A stretch of DNA of 32,740 nucleotides from Bacteroidales bacterium. GTDB lineage: Bacteria; Bacteroidota; Bacteroidia; Bacteroidales; UBA932. A model generated the notes under the pieces. It searched no databases. It was not told where the DNA came from and saw only the letters and a list, made by a program, of their open reading frames with translations. Below, in pieces: positions 1 through 8,725 of the stretch. Location of the stretch: assembly GCA_016281435.1 (NCBI GenBank), contig JAEEIQ010000115.1:1-32740 (forward strand), written 5' to 3'. Positions within the stretch are counted from its first letter, which is position 1. Each line of letters starts with the position of its first letter. The position numbers and the translations under genes are program-made.

Positions 1-1245
1 GACGTGTTCGCAGAGTATGAAGGTACTGAATATGACGCCAAGGCAAGTGTTTCCGAAGACGGACACAGCATCGAACTTGAAGTCACCGCTCCCGATATTG
101 TCTTCGAAGAGTCCGAGTTCGTCGTCACTATCACGGTCAAGGATCCGGCCAACGGCAGGGTGTTCGAGCAGCCGGTCACCGTCAAGGGGCTTCTCCCGGA
201 CAACTTCCAGGCTTTCGACGTCGCCGCCAACTGCTTCATAGTCAAGCCCGGCGCATTCGCGAAGATCCCCATGCTGAAGGGCAACAGCACCGAGAAGATA
301 GACGGTGCGAAGGCCGGACTCGTATGGCAGGACGCCAAGGGGCTCGTCGAGAAGGTCCTCGTCCACGACGGAGCCATCTTCGTGGTCCTGAAGCCCCAGA
401 CCGAAGGCAACGCAGTCGTCTCGGCCATTTCAGCCGACGACAAGATCCTCTGGAACTGGACTCTCTGGGTAACCGACTACGATCCTGCGGCGAATCCCAT
501 CAATTACGAAAACTATGTGATTATGGACCGTGAGCTCGGTGCCACCAGCAACGTAATCGGAACCGATGCCGTCATCGGCAACTTCTACGAGTGGGGACGC
601 AACACCGGTTTTGCCGGATCCACCCTCGAGCTTGCCGTTTACAAGAAGATGTACGACATCGACGGAAATGAAATCGCCCGCAAGGTCGAGGCCTGCGCCA
701 ACATCGACAACACCCAGTACGGAATCGAGAATCCCTTGACCCATTTCTCCGGTGTCGGCAACGGCAACTATTCCTGGATCACCACCGATTTCGCCAACGA
801 AGGCTTCGACCAGGAGGCTTTCAAGGCCAGGTGGGGTGGTGCCAACAAGGGGCTTTACGACCCCTGCCCTGCAGGCTGGAAAGTAGGTGAGACGGCTGCC
901 TACGGGTTCCTTACGAATGCGGACGTCATCGCCGACGCCAATACCCAGAAGGTATACAAGGGCGAGTCCACCGCGAATGTGGATTTCTTGGGCTGGAATG
1001 TTGCAGTAGGCGGCAAGACCTATGCCTTCCCGGCCCGTGGTGAGGTCGCCCATGGCGGCGCCCTTTCGATGAACGTAGGCGCTTCCGGGTATGCGTACGG
1101 CCGCATCTGGACCACTACTCCCGACACATTTGCGACCAAGAGCTATTTCCGCATGGGCGTTATCGGTATCTCTACCCAGAAGATCAACAACACCGGCAAC
1201 TACAACGCAGGTTACGAACTCGGTGTACGTTGCGTGAAAGAATAA
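1..1245 (+). CDS. FISUMP-domain surface protein, 5' end outside window
   Basis: The frame is open from base 1, so the N-terminus (and any signal peptide) lies upstream; 414 residues are visible. The first part looks like Ig/BACON-like beta-sandwich repeats (phrase VTVKDPANGRV). The C-terminal half carries hallmarks of the Fibrobacter succinogenes major paralogous (FISUMP) domain: MDRELGATSN, a YEWGR segment, YDPCPAGWKV and a terminal GVRCVKE. FISUMP proteins are usually surface-exposed or secreted, and their biochemical role is unknown. The next gene is a full-length paralog sharing the order LVW-x-D-x-KG, WVTDY-x-P and DPCP-x-GWKV. Nine bases separate the two, so they are almost certainly co-transcribed and lead into a SusC/SusD pair. 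Function inferred only as a surface-exposed, possibly ligand-binding protein. Confidence 0.8.
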   Translation, partial: DVFAEYEGTEYDAKASVSEDGHSIELEVTAPDIVFEESEFVVTITVKDPANGRVFEQPVTVKGLLPDNFQAFDVAANCFIVKPGAFAKIPMLKGNSTEKIDGAKAGLVWQDAKGLVEKVLVHDGAIFVVLKPQTEGNAVVSAISADDKILWNWTLWVTDYDPAANPINYENYVIMDRELGATSNVIGTDAVIGNFYEWGRNTGFAGSTLELAVYKKMYDIDGNEIARKVEACANIDNTQYGIENPLTHFSGVGNGNYSWITTDFANEGFDQEAFKARWGGANKGLYDPCPAGWKVGETAAYGFLTNADVIADANTQKVYKGESTANVDFLGWNVAVGGKTYAFPARGEVAHGGALSMNVGASGYAYGRIWTTTPDTFATKSYFRMGVIGISTQKINNTGNYNAGYELGVRCVKE

Positions 1246-1254
1246 AGTCGTCAG

Positions 1255-3030
1255 ATGAGATTTCTGAACAAGTTACTTAAGATGATCCTCCCCGGGGCCC
1301 TGCTGGTCCTGGGGGTGGCTTGCGAACCCGAGGAAAAGGGACCGAAGCTCGGTGAATTAAATGTTTTCTTTGCTTCGGACAGCTATGAACTTGGTCCCGG
1401 CGAGAGCATCAGCCTGCCCTTCACCGTAACGGGTATTGAAGGCGCCGTCCTGGCTCTCAGTACATCCGTTTCCGTGGACGAAGCATCTGCTTTCGTCAAG
1501 GCCGGCGAAGATTATCAGGGAACGGTCGAGTTTACGGCTCCCGCCTTCTCCGACGGGACCCCCGTAAAGGTTACGGTCAAGGTCGTCGATCCTGCCAACA
1601 AGCGTGAGGCGACCGACGAGACCGTCATCACCGTGGCAGAGTCCGAGCCTCTCGCCCTCAGCACCACGGTCAGCTCGATCGCGCTGAAACCAGGCGGATC
1701 CGTGACCGTTCCGTTCAAGGTCGGAGGAGCCCATGGAGCGGTGACCGTGCCGACACTTTCGATGCCTTCCGGATGGTCGGCCCGCAGCCAGGTTGCAGCC
1801 GACAATTCGGGCGTCGATGTGACCATCACGGCTCCGGCATCCATTCCCTCTTCCGTGAAACTGGACATTACGGTCAAGGACTCCAAGGACCGTACGGCTT
1901 CTCTTTCGGTCAATTACTCGGTCACTGCCATCACCGAGATGGCCGGCGCCGCCAACTGCCATATAGTCGCCCCCGGCTCGACCCTGACCATCAAGGCAGT
2001 CAAGGGCAACTCGGCCGACGCCCTGTCCTTCTCTTCCGCCAAGCTTCTATGGGAAGATGAGAAAGGAATGATCGGCGCCGTTTCTGCGAACGGGAGCGAG
2101 GGAGTCGTCGTCGTCAAGACCGTTTCCGGCAAGAGCGGCAACGCCCTTGTGGCGGCCCTTTCCGGAGATGAAATTGTCTGGAGCTGGCATGTCTGGGTCA
2201 CTGATTACAATCCCGACTCCGACGCCATGACATGGACGGACACCGACAGCAAGTCCTATACCTTCATGGGCAGGGACCTCGGAGCCCGCAGCAACGTCAA
2301 ATACTCCGCCGATGCTTTCGGTACTCTCTATCAGTGGGGAAGAAAGGATCCGTTCATAGGTTCATCCAGGGTGGATGCCTCCGTCGTGCGTCCTTATTAC
2401 GACGCCGAAGGCAACCAGCTATACGATATAATCGAGCAGCGTCCCTCCTTTGATGACCATGTGACGACGACCCTGGCCCTCTCCATCGCGAATCCTACCA
2501 CCTTCTATACCGCCCCTTCATCTGCCTGGCCCTGCGTCGACTGGCTTACTCCTGACGCCGCACTCCAGAATGACGATCTCTGGGGTGGCAAGAGCGGACA
2601 CAAGACCATCTACGACCCTTGTCCCGAAGGCTGGAAGGTCCCCGTCTCAGGCGCTCCCTGGGGCTTCCGCAAACAGTACAAGAAAGGCGGCAACCTCAAC
2701 CAGGCCGGCTGGACGACCGACGGCGAGGGCAACCGTGTGAGCCTCAATTACGACGAGACTTACCCCTGGTTCATCGAGTACGATGACGAATACAGCATAG
2801 GCTTCCGTTACAAGGATTTCGGTTCCGGCAAGGAATGGTGGTTCCCCTTCGCGGGACGTCGCAACCCGACCAACGGCACCCTTGAGGGTGTGGCAGGTGG
2901 CGCGATGTACCATACGGCCTCAGTCAGCGGCGCACTCTTCGTGCCCGAGCAGATGGCCTGGGGCAATCCGGCTTCCGAAGGCGGGCTCAACCGTCCCTAC
3001 GGCGCTGCAATACGTTGTATCAAGGAATAA
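1255..3030 (+). CDS. FISUMP-domain lipoprotein, paralog of preceding gene
   Basis: 591 residues. The N-terminus has a hydrophobic stretch and a lipobox (LGVAC, Cys23) followed by acidic residues, predicting an outer-membrane lipoprotein. Two or three Ig/BACON-like beta-sandwich repeats occupy about residues 35-225 (repeated VKVVDPANK / VKDSKDR phrases). A linker with WHVWVTDYNP follows, then a FISUMP domain (MGRDLGARSN, YQWGRKDPF, YDPCPEGWKVP, terminal AIRCIKE). It is clearly homologous to the gene before it, so the pair is a tandem duplication that has diverged. Its TAA stop overlaps the ATG of the SusC-like gene by one base (TAATG), implying translational coupling and a role in the same surface complex. 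The ligand cannot be read from the sequence. Confidence 0.85.
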   Translation: MRFLNKLLKMILPGALLVLGVACEPEEKGPKLGELNVFFASDSYELGPGESISLPFTVTGIEGAVLALSTSVSVDEASAFVKAGEDYQGTVEFTAPAFSDGTPVKVTVKVVDPANKREATDETVITVAESEPLALSTTVSSIALKPGGSVTVPFKVGGAHGAVTVPTLSMPSGWSARSQVAADNSGVDVTITAPASIPSSVKLDITVKDSKDRTASLSVNYSVTAITEMAGAANCHIVAPGSTLTIKAVKGNSADALSFSSAKLLWEDEKGMIGAVSANGSEGVVVVKTVSGKSGNALVAALSGDEIVWSWHVWVTDYNPDSDAMTWTDTDSKSYTFMGRDLGARSNVKYSADAFGTLYQWGRKDPFIGSSRVDASVVRPYYDAEGNQLYDIIEQRPSFDDHVTTTLALSIANPTTFYTAPSSAWPCVDWLTPDAALQNDDLWGGKSGHKTIYDPCPEGWKVPVSGAPWGFRKQYKKGGNLNQAGWTTDGEGNRVSLNYDETYPWFIEYDDEYSIGFRYKDFGSGKEWWFPFAGRRNPTNGTLEGVAGGAMYHTASVSGALFVPEQMAWGNPASEGGLNRPYGAAIRCIKE

Positions 3031-6000
3031 TGCGTAGATTCGTCTGCATCTTTCTGGCGATATGCTGCTCCTTTGTGGGCAGCATATTTGCCCAGACGGG
3101 CACGGCTCCTGCAGGCGTCGTAGCCGTCTCGGGTACGGTCCGGGATGCATCTGACGGATCACCCCTTCCCGGCGCGGCGGTCTTTACCGCCGACCGCCGG
3201 AATTCCGCGATCACCGATCTCGAAGGACGCTACAGGATAAGCGTCCCGGTGGGCGGGACCCTCGAGTATTCATGTCTCGGGATGAGTCCGCAGAAGCGCA
3301 TTGTCGGCGGTGAAGGAACAATCAACGTTTCCCTCGAGCCTGAGAAAAGGGTGCTGGACGACGTCATAGTCGTGGCTTACGGGACCACGAAGAAGGAGTC
3401 TTTCACGGGCAGCGCCGAAGTGGTCGGCCCGGACAAGATTTCCGACCGCGCCGCGGACAATGTCACGAAGATGCTGGACGGGCAGGTCGCCGGGGTGATG
3501 GCCACTTCCGGCAGCGGTCAACCCGGAAGCGGCTCGGACATACGCATACGCGGATTCGGGTCCGTAAACGCGTCGTGCTCGCCCCTTGTCGTGGTCGACG
3601 GAGTGCCTTACGACGGCGACTTGAGCACTCTGAACAGCAATGATATAGAAAGTGTTTCCGTGTTGAAGGACGCTTCCGCCGGAGCCCTTTACGGGGCCCG
3701 CGGGGCGAACGGGGTGCTGCTCGTCACCACCCGCCGCGGCAAGGCCGGCGACGACTCCGTCTCCGTCCAGCTCAGCGCCCGGCTCGGACATGTCTCTCCG
3801 GCCGTACCGAGATATGAGACCCTCGGTACGAAGGATTATATGGAATATATGTACAGGGCCTTCTATAACGACCTTGTGCATACAGAAGGCCAGATGCCGG
3901 CGGTAGCGGCCGGAAAGACTCCTTCCATGCTCGCTTCGTCCATCCTTGGTACTTCCGGGATGTACAATCCATATGATAAAGCCGCAGAGGATCTTTTCAC
4001 CGCCGACGGGAAGATCGTCCCCGGAGCTTCGCTGAGATGGTCTGAAGACTGGCTGGACGAAGCCATGGAGCGCTTCCCCCTGCGGCAGGAGTACCAGCTT
4101 TCCGTGAGCGGCGCTTCCCAGCGGGCGAAGTATCTCGCTTCGCTGAGCTGCCTGGATGAGGACGGCACGCTGAAAACCACGCATTTCAGGCGCTATACCG
4201 CCCGGGTCAATGCCGACTTCACCCCGAAGGAGTGGTTCGATTTCGGGCTGAACCTCAGCTATGCCGACACTCGCAGCGACTATCTCGGAGCCTCGGGCTC
4301 GAACATCACGAACGTCTGGTATTCGGCCATGATGATGGCTCCTATCTATCCTGTCTACAAACGCTCGGCAGACGGGAGCGTCGTGGTGGAAAACGGCCGC
4401 AGGGCCTTCGACTACGGTGTCTCGCGTCCCGCCGGGGCCCAGAACAACAAGAACTGCGTCGCGACGCTCTTCGATGACGGCTACTACAGCCTTGCCGGCA
4501 CGGCCGGAGTTCGGGGACATGCCGCCCTCAAGTGGAAAGCGTTCGCGCTGACCACCAATTTCGGAGCCGACGATGTCAACACATATACCACCGTCAACTT
4601 CAACCGGCATAACGGCAATGCCGCCGGGACCGGGCGCTTGCGCAAGGAAAACACGCGCATGACCAGCTGGACATGGAACCAGTTGCTGACATGGAAGCAG
4701 GACTTCGGCGGGCATCATTTCGATGCCATGGCGGGCCATGAGTTCTACCACTACAACTTGCGCTATCTGATGGGGGAGAAGACCGGCTTCAGTTTCGACG
4801 GCTATGACGAATTGGCCATGGGCTCGACCGTTGCCGGTTCGCATTCGGCGGCCGACAACTACGCCATCGATTCATGGCTTTCCCGCCTGAACTATGACTT
4901 CGCCGACAAGTATTATTTCTCAGCCAGCGCCCGCACGGACGCCTCGTCGCGCTTCCTGCGCACGAACCGCCGCGGCCTCTTCTGGTCGCTGGGCGCGTCC
5001 TGGAGAATCTCGCAGGAGCCGTTCCTGAAGGATGTCCCATGGATCGACAACGTCACGCTCAAAGCCAGCTACGGAGTGCAGGGCAATGACGATGTGAACA
5101 CATACTACGCCTGGCAGTCCCTCTACGACATGTCCTACGCGAACGCTGCTTTCGGCGGCGCGATGATCGAATCCGTGGAGAATCTCGACGTGACATGGGA
5201 GAAGAACGGCAACTTGAATGTAGGTGCCGAGTTCCGACTTCTGGGACGCCTGTCCGGCACCGTCGAACTGTACAGGCGCCTCACCACTGACATGCTGCTC
5301 CTCAAGCCCATGCCCATATCTCTGGGGTTCAGCGGATTCTATGACAACGTGGGATCCCTGGCCAACAGCGGGATGGACCTTACCCTCGGATATGACATCT
5401 TCTCCGACAAGGATCTCTGGTGGAATGTATCCCTTACGGCCTCGACTCTCAGGAACAGGGTGCTGAAGCTTACCGATGAGGGAGAAGACATAGTCAACGG
5501 GGTTTATATCATCCGGGAAGGCGAGGAGATGAATACCTTCTACATGGCCCGCAGCGCCGGTGTCGACCCGGCTACGGGCGAACAGCTTTACATGGCTTAC
5601 GAAAAGGATGCCTCCGGCGCGATGATTCCCGGGTCGGAGTACATTACCAACTCCACCACCGAGGCGTCGTCCAGCAAATACCTGCTCGGAAGCCGCATCC
5701 CGAAAATCTACGGATCCCTTTCCTCCACCTTGCGCTGGAGGGGCTTCGATATGAATTTCCTGCTGGGATGGTCGCTGGGCGGAAAGATCCATGATACCCG
5801 CTACTACAACCTGATGGAGCCCAGCTTCGTCGGTCAGGGCTACCATGCCAACGCCCTGAGGGCGTGGACCGCCCCGGGTCAGGTCACGGACGTGCCGAGG
5901 GCGACGGCTACATCCACCGCAATAATCAGCGACCGCTTCCTCATAGACGCATCCTACCTCAGCGTGAAGAACCTGCGTTTCGGCTACACGCTGCCCGCGC

Positions 6001-6173
6001 CGTTCAGCGCGAAGATGAAGATTTCTTCGGCGAGGGTGTTCCTGTCGGCCGACAACCTCTGCCTGCTGACACATCTGAAGGGCATGGACCCCCAGGCGAC
6101 TTTCAGCGGTTCCACTTCTTATTCTTATACGCCCAACAGGATAGTATCCATCGGCGTTGACCTTAAATTCTGA
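3030..6173 (+). CDS. SusC-like TonB-dependent outer-membrane receptor
   Basis: 1047 residues. An in-frame start exists 15 bases upstream inside the previous gene, but ATG 3030 gives a clean signal peptide (MRRFVCIFLAICCSFVGSIFA, cleavage near residue 21) and the typical one-base overlap. A CarboxypepD_reg-like domain follows at about residues 32-105 (SGTVRD...PLPGAAV...TDLEGRY). A TonB-box-like stretch (DDVIVVAYGT) lies near 110-118, then the plug (IRIRGFGS, VVDGVPYDG, LKDASAGALYGARGANGV) and a long beta-barrel ending in an aromatic residue (VGVDLKF-like end, IGVDLKF). No STN domain is present, so sigma/anti-sigma signalling is not indicated. SusC proteins import ligands captured by their SusD lid using TonB energy; here the partner is the next gene. 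Cargo unknown: glycan or peptide. Confidence 0.96.
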   Translation: MRRFVCIFLAICCSFVGSIFAQTGTAPAGVVAVSGTVRDASDGSPLPGAAVFTADRRNSAITDLEGRYRISVPVGGTLEYSCLGMSPQKRIVGGEGTINVSLEPEKRVLDDVIVVAYGTTKKESFTGSAEVVGPDKISDRAADNVTKMLDGQVAGVMATSGSGQPGSGSDIRIRGFGSVNASCSPLVVVDGVPYDGDLSTLNSNDIESVSVLKDASAGALYGARGANGVLLVTTRRGKAGDDSVSVQLSARLGHVSPAVPRYETLGTKDYMEYMYRAFYNDLVHTEGQMPAVAAGKTPSMLASSILGTSGMYNPYDKAAEDLFTADGKIVPGASLRWSEDWLDEAMERFPLRQEYQLSVSGASQRAKYLASLSCLDEDGTLKTTHFRRYTARVNADFTPKEWFDFGLNLSYADTRSDYLGASGSNITNVWYSAMMMAPIYPVYKRSADGSVVVENGRRAFDYGVSRPAGAQNNKNCVATLFDDGYYSLAGTAGVRGHAALKWKAFALTTNFGADDVNTYTTVNFNRHNGNAAGTGRLRKENTRMTSWTWNQLLTWKQDFGGHHFDAMAGHEFYHYNLRYLMGEKTGFSFDGYDELAMGSTVAGSHSAADNYAIDSWLSRLNYDFADKYYFSASARTDASSRFLRTNRRGLFWSLGASWRISQEPFLKDVPWIDNVTLKASYGVQGNDDVNTYYAWQSLYDMSYANAAFGGAMIESVENLDVTWEKNGNLNVGAEFRLLGRLSGTVELYRRLTTDMLLLKPMPISLGFSGFYDNVGSLANSGMDLTLGYDIFSDKDLWWNVSLTASTLRNRVLKLTDEGEDIVNGVYIIREGEEMNTFYMARSAGVDPATGEQLYMAYEKDASGAMIPGSEYITNSTTEASSSKYLLGSRIPKIYGSLSSTLRWRGFDMNFLLGWSLGGKIHDTRYYNLMEPSFVGQGYHANALRAWTAPGQVTDVPRATATSTAIISDRFLIDASYLSVKNLRFGYTLPAPFSAKMKISSARVFLSADNLCLLTHLKGMDPQATFSGSTSYSYTPNRIVSIGVDLKF

Positions 6174-6178
6174 CGGCC

Positions 6179-7807
6179 ATGAAAAAGATCTTCTTCCTGA
6201 TTCTTCTCGCGGCCTTTGCAGCCGGTTGTTCTTCCCTGATGGAGACAGAACCTTCGGATGAGGTTTCCAAGGATGAGATACTCAAGGATGCGGACGGCAT
6301 GGCGGTTGCCTTGGACGGCATTTACGCGACCATGTATAACAGGATAGACTTCCTGTCGGCCAATACGCACCAGACCTTCGGCAACATGGCAGTCACGCTT
6401 GCCGCCGAGGTGATGGGGGAGGACATGGTCCATACGGCCCAGGGCGCAGGATGGTTCTGGAAGGACTACACCTACGACATGCGCTCCCGTTACACCAGCA
6501 ACATCTGGCGCAGCTATTTCACCTGGAAGTATTTCTACCTCCTTATCGGCAACGCAAATTATATCCTTTCCGCTGCTTCCACGGTCGAGGGGGACGCCGC
6601 GAGGATAAAGAATCTCCTGGCCCAGGCATATGCCATACGCGCCTTTTCCTATTTCGGCCTCGTGCGCAGTTTCCAGCAGACGCTGAAAGGCCACGAGACC
6701 CTGCCGGGAGTTCCGGTTTATACCGAACCTACGGTCAATTCTTCCCGCGGAAAGGGGCGCGGGACGGTGCAGGATGTCTATGACAGGATCGATGAGGATC
6801 TTGACGACGCCCTCGCCCTTTTTGCTGAATCCGGCCTTGGGCAGGATGACATCTCTCACCTTGATTCCTGCGCTACGTGGCTGCTGAAAGCCCGCGTTGC
6901 CCTGGTTGAAAATGACTGGGCCGCCGCCGAGAAGGCCGCTGCCAAGGCTATGTCCAAGCCCGGCTGCGAGATGCTGACACGCGAAGGCGCCACCGTCGTA
7001 AAGGGAACATTCGACGATTCGACCAAGAAATGGACCACCGGCCAGACCCCCTTCAATTCAGCCGATTCCCCGTCGGTCATGTGGGCCATGCGCATAATCA
7101 CCGACCAGTCCCGGGTGTTCGGTTCTTTCTGGGCCCATATGGACGCATGCACGGACGTCTATTACGCTGCCGAATCTCCCAAGTGCATAAGCAATTGGCT
7201 TTATTCGCAAATTCCGGACACGGACATACGCAAAGGCTGGTGGAACGGCAACATAGGCAAGCCCCGCAAGGACTGGAAGTACGGTCCGAACATCGACTAC
7301 AACCAGTTCAAGTTCCAGTGGAAGGACCAGAAGACCTATGCCGGGGATTATATCTTCATGCGCAAGGAAGAGGCCTGCCTCATAAGGGCCGAAGCCCTCT
7401 GCCGCCTGAAGAGGTACACCGAGGCCAGGGCTGTCCTTTCTTCTCTCGGGACCCTGCGTGACAGCGGCTATGCGGCACGTCTGGCGGCCCTCTCCGACAG
7501 TGACGAGCAGACTTTCGGCTCCGTCGGGACCGTCACCACACTCCTCGACGAGATCCTCCTCCAGCGGCGCATAGAACTCTGGGGAGAGGCTGGACGCATC
7601 TGGGATATCCAGAGGCTGGGCCGCGAGTGGACCCGCAGCTGGACCGTAGGCACGGAGCCGAGCAACCATACGGACCTGCTCAGCAAATATCCGGAGTACA
7701 TGGCCTTCCCGTCGGACTATATCGAGTGCATAATGATGATCCCTCAGGCCGAGATTGACAACAATCCCGCTATTTCAGCCTCGGACCAGAACCCCTACAA
7801 GCAATGA
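6179..7807 (+). CDS. SusD-like substrate-binding lipoprotein (RagB/SusD family)
   Basis: 542 residues, starting 5 bases after the SusC stop. A lipobox (FAAGC, Cys17) predicts an outer-membrane lipoprotein. The SusD pattern is visible: an N-terminal SSLMETEPSDEVSKDEIL segment, an alpha-helical TPR-like core (AQAYAIRAFSYFGLVRSFQ, the usual RAFxYFxLVR motif), a helix-rich C-terminal part with LLDEILLQRRIELWGEAGRIWDI (the usual ERRxELxxEGxRxxDLxR region), and an ending like IPQAEIDNNPAIS-DQNPY. SusD proteins form the lid over the SusC barrel and bind the ligand outside the cell. The last four bases overlap the start of the next gene (ATGA), another sign of a single operon. Confidence 0.96.
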   Translation: MKKIFFLILLAAFAAGCSSLMETEPSDEVSKDEILKDADGMAVALDGIYATMYNRIDFLSANTHQTFGNMAVTLAAEVMGEDMVHTAQGAGWFWKDYTYDMRSRYTSNIWRSYFTWKYFYLLIGNANYILSAASTVEGDAARIKNLLAQAYAIRAFSYFGLVRSFQQTLKGHETLPGVPVYTEPTVNSSRGKGRGTVQDVYDRIDEDLDDALALFAESGLGQDDISHLDSCATWLLKARVALVENDWAAAEKAAAKAMSKPGCEMLTREGATVVKGTFDDSTKKWTTGQTPFNSADSPSVMWAMRIITDQSRVFGSFWAHMDACTDVYYAAESPKCISNWLYSQIPDTDIRKGWWNGNIGKPRKDWKYGPNIDYNQFKFQWKDQKTYAGDYIFMRKEEACLIRAEALCRLKRYTEARAVLSSLGTLRDSGYAARLAALSDSDEQTFGSVGTVTTLLDEILLQRRIELWGEAGRIWDIQRLGREWTRSWTVGTEPSNHTDLLSKYPEYMAFPSDYIECIMMIPQAEIDNNPAISASDQNPYKQ

Positions 7808-8676
7808 AACTGAAAAAGCTTCTCATACTCGTCGCAACCATACTTGCCGCAGTCTCCTGCAGCGACGGCAATGTCGCCGCGCTGTATGATGGGGCCGACG
7901 GTTTCGCGTTCCCGTCCGGAATCGTCTATGTCGAGGTGGGACCCGAGGATGAGGGGCGCATGCTCATTCCCATACACCGTTCCGGCTTCGGAGTGAACGT
8001 TGCCAAGATAGAATTGACGACCGGTAAACCGGACGGGTTCGAGGATCCGGGTACTATTTTTTCCCTTCTTACGCCGAATGTCGTTTTCCCGGACGGGTCT
8101 CTTACCAGCAACGTCCAGATAAGGATTTCCGACCTCGGGAAGATGTCCCTCACGGGGAAGTACCGCCTGGTGCTGAAGATTAAGGATGACTTGACTCCGT
8201 CGGGAAGGGGGGAACTCCTTGTCACGGCCAGCCGGCGCCTTACCTTCGAGCCGTTCGGAAGGGCTACGGTCATGGATTACTGCATGTTCGACAACGCCTA
8301 CGAAACGGACATCCTGAAGGCGGCCGAAACCGAGGCTTACCGTGTCGTCGATCCCTTCCGCGCCGGCCTCATGGCCGAGGACTATGCCGCCGAAGGCTGG
8401 ATGGAGGATCCTCCGGCATACATACAGTTCCTTGTCGGGAGCGATGGAACCATCACCTACGACCCCTTCCGCACAGGGATGAAAGTCAACGGCAAGTTCA
8501 TGGCATGGGCATGTCACCCTTCAGCATACAAGTCCGCCGACTTCTCGGCCAAGATCGCCGAGAATAAGCGTCTGTCCGACAAGGTGTTCCAGCTCTATCC
8601 GGTGTACTATCTCCCGGACGTGCACGACGGCTATCTCAATGAAGGCGCATATCCGCTGGTGATTACGGTCTTGTAG
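7804..8676 (+). CDS. surface lipoprotein downstream of SusD, unknown family
   Basis: 290 residues. ATG overlaps the SusD stop (ATGA). The lipobox is AAVSC with Cys19, followed by Ser-Asp-Gly. After it comes a probable beta-sandwich domain of the kind seen in SusD-downstream lipoproteins (segments VEVGPEDEGRMLIPIHRSG and KYRLVLKIKDDLTPSGRGELL resemble DUF1735/DUF4843-type N-terminal Ig modules); this likeness is judged by eye. The C-terminal half (YCMFDNAYETDIL...YLNEGAYPLVITVL) is not recognised. Position suggests a SusE/F-like accessory that helps bind the ligand of the SusC/D pair. It lacks any recognisable catalytic motif. Confidence 0.8.
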   Translation: MKLKKLLILVATILAAVSCSDGNVAALYDGADGFAFPSGIVYVEVGPEDEGRMLIPIHRSGFGVNVAKIELTTGKPDGFEDPGTIFSLLTPNVVFPDGSLTSNVQIRISDLGKMSLTGKYRLVLKIKDDLTPSGRGELLVTASRRLTFEPFGRATVMDYCMFDNAYETDILKAAETEAYRVVDPFRAGLMAEDYAAEGWMEDPPAYIQFLVGSDGTITYDPFRTGMKVNGKFMAWACHPSAYKSADFSAKIAENKRLSDKVFQLYPVYYLPDVHDGYLNEGAYPLVITVL

Positions 8677-8700
8677 AATCGCGCGAATATTCGTAGATTC
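8676..8700. promoter_or_regulatory. imperfect palindrome after the SusCD operon
   Basis: GAATC and GATTC arms (8676-8680, 8696-8700) flank a perfect 10-bp palindrome CGAATATTCG (8684-8693). It sits in the 49-bp gap before the kinase fusion gene. It could be a transcript-end hairpin or an operator. No T-tract follows and no TAnnTTTG box is seen in the gap, so the next gene may be read through from upstream. Confidence 0.3.
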
Positions 8701-8725
8701 GCAGATTAATTATAACAGACTGTCC

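Noticed and set aside
3270..4844. 524-codon minus-strand frame inside the SusC gene
   Set aside because: Shadow of the receptor gene; no start signal, promoter or motif.
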